DNA from: MVRV01 sp964469905
GTDB lineage: Bacteria; Desulfobacterota; Syntrophia; Syntrophales; Smithellaceae
Reading direction: 5' to 3'
Length of the DNA stretch: 64,000 bases
Assembly: GCA_964469905.1 (NCBI GenBank)
Contig: CAYXZW010000008.1
Span: forward strand, 1-64,000
The stretch's first letter is position 1. Every line of letters starts with the position of its first letter. Positions 63,315 through 64,000 of this stretch are shown here, piece by piece. Position numbers and translations under genes: made by a program. The notes below the pieces were generated by a model. The model was not told the origin of the DNA. It did not search any database and saw only the letters and a list, made by a program, of their open reading frames with translations.

Positions 63315-63752
63315 ATGAGTAATCAGTATGAACGTTTCATCGTGCGCAAGCCCATGCTTGTCAGTGAGTTACCGGATCATGATTTGAGTCAGGCCATTCC
63401 ATATCCCGTCCTGATGGGCAAAGACCTGATTCCCGAGGCCAAGGCCTGGGCGCTTTATATGTTCATCAAGGACATCACCCAGGAACTCAAGGATTTATGC
63501 ATCGGGATGGACCAGGCGACGCCCCATAAACATGCTTTTGATGAAATGTATCTGATGATTGGCGAGGAGAAAGCTATTACCTTTGAGGTCATGATGGGGA
63601 ATGAAACCTATCGGGTCGATACACCGGCAGCTGTCTATATTCCCAAAGACACCCCCCATGGCATCCGCCCCGTAGATGCGACGGTGGGGAAATCCGGCGG
63701 ACTCATCCCTGTTTGTCTGAACGGGGAATACATTACGCTGCCCGTTGATTAG
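63315..63752 (+). CDS. Cupin-domain protein
   Basis: About 145 residues. A single cupin barrel with metal-binding motif 1 (TPHKHAFDEMYLMIGEE) and motif 2 (IPKDTPHGIRP). ATG 63315 has GGGGGA 6 bases upstream and lies downstream of a strong promoter; a longer frame from 63231 would include the promoter. Small cupins of this kind are metal-binding enzymes or ligand-binding proteins; the substrate is not evident. It is 78 bases before the fdhD start and could share its transcript. Confidence 0.85.
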   Translation: MSNQYERFIVRKPMLVSELPDHDLSQAIPYPVLMGKDLIPEAKAWALYMFIKDITQELKDLCIGMDQATPHKHAFDEMYLMIGEEKAITFEVMMGNETYRVDTPAAVYIPKDTPHGIRPVDATVGKSGGLIPVCLNGEYITLPVD

Positions 63753-63830
63753 CCCCGATGAGGGGATAAAATTTCAATCGGAAAAAGTGAACTTAATAAG
63801 GAAAGACCTAACTATCAAGGAGATAGCCAT

Positions 63831-64000
63831 TTGCCGGACATTCAAGAAACCGCGATTCACGAAGTGCAACAGTTTAAAGAAGGCGTTTTGGCGCGACTGG
63901 ACAAAGAGATAATTCGGGAAATATCTCTCGAGATTACCTTGAATGCTCAGAAGATAGCCGTTGTCGCCTGTTCCGGCCGGTATGCCGGGGAGCTTGCCGT
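63831..64000 (+). CDS. fdhD: Formate dehydrogenase accessory sulfurtransferase FdhD, 3'-truncated by window edge
   Basis: Fifty-six codons visible. TTG 63831 follows AAGGAGA at 7 bases. The segment EISLEITLNAQKIAVVACSG, then RYAGELAV, matches the N-terminal part of FdhD (E-x-x-L-x-I-x-x-N ... ELA-V), which passes sulfur from a cysteine desulfurase to the molybdenum or tungsten cofactor of formate dehydrogenase. The nearby tungstate operon agrees with a tungsten enzyme. The rest of the gene is outside the window. Confidence 0.75.
   Translation, partial: MPDIQETAIHEVQQFKEGVLARLDKEIIREISLEITLNAQKIAVVACSGRYAGELA

Overview
The window reads as a moderate-GC deltaproteobacterial (Desulfobacterota) draft scaffold, most likely a syntrophic or sulfate-reducer-like anaerobe of the Syntrophales type. 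This is inferred from the gene families: very large multi-PAS hybrid kinases, a poly-HAMP cytoplasmic chemoreceptor, two HD-GYP proteins, a tungstate ABC transporter, a SCP-x-like thiolase, a phasin-like protein and an FdhD start. No ribosomal gene is present, so the placement stays tentative. Two runs of exactly 100 N (21318-21417 and 21604-21703) show it is scaffolded.

Region 1 (1-44454) is a signal-transduction supercluster, on the + strand except for one small two-gene operon. Three giant hybrid histidine kinases come first (the first cut by the window edge), then an NtrC-type sigma-54 activator, then a convergent phasin-like/zinc-ribbon operon with its own sigma-54-like promoter. A chemosensory operon follows: pseudo-receiver-like protein, STAS protein, CheY, CheA, truncated CheR-like methyltransferase, metallo-beta-lactamase-fold protein, TM-less poly-HAMP receptor, CheW, CheR, CheB. 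After it come single receivers, two HD-GYP proteins, four more kinases, a double MCP-tip protein with a CheZ-like DxxxQ motif, and CheD. Ligands would be sensed by SBP, Cache, PAS and GAF modules; outputs would be CheY-type receivers, cyclic-di-GMP turnover (HD-GYP) and sigma-54 transcription. No flagellar gene is present, so the output could be a non-flagellar function.

Region 2 (about 44.5-53.7 kb) is accessory. It holds a J-domain/MinD-like ATPase fusion, AT-rich spacers, a 55-residue ribbon-helix-helix gene, a module of winged-helix protein, family-A DNA polymerase, conserved partner and frameshifted AlpA-like protein, an operator-like repeat array, a DinJ/YafQ/Xre toxin-antitoxin operon and a tyrosine integrase. 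It ends at a 48-bp 3' fragment of tRNA-Lys(CTT) followed by the tRNA's terminator, the mark of integration into the 3' end of that tRNA. I do not see the intact tRNA expected at the left end anywhere in the window, so the left limit is open and the island could be larger than it looks.

Region 3 (53.7-64.0 kb) looks like host chromosome: a thiolase behind a sigma-54-like promoter, a HTH/periplasmic-binding-type regulator and a tungstate operon with two solute-binding paralogues (tupA-like, tupA, tupB, tupC), an acyl-CoA thioesterase-like protein, an ABC-F ATPase with a terminator-like hairpin upstream, a cupin with a near-consensus sigma-70 promoter, and the start of fdhD. Tungstate uptake and FdhD fit a tungsten-dependent formate dehydrogenase. 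Intergenic spaces of region 1 carry several families of short palindromic repeats.
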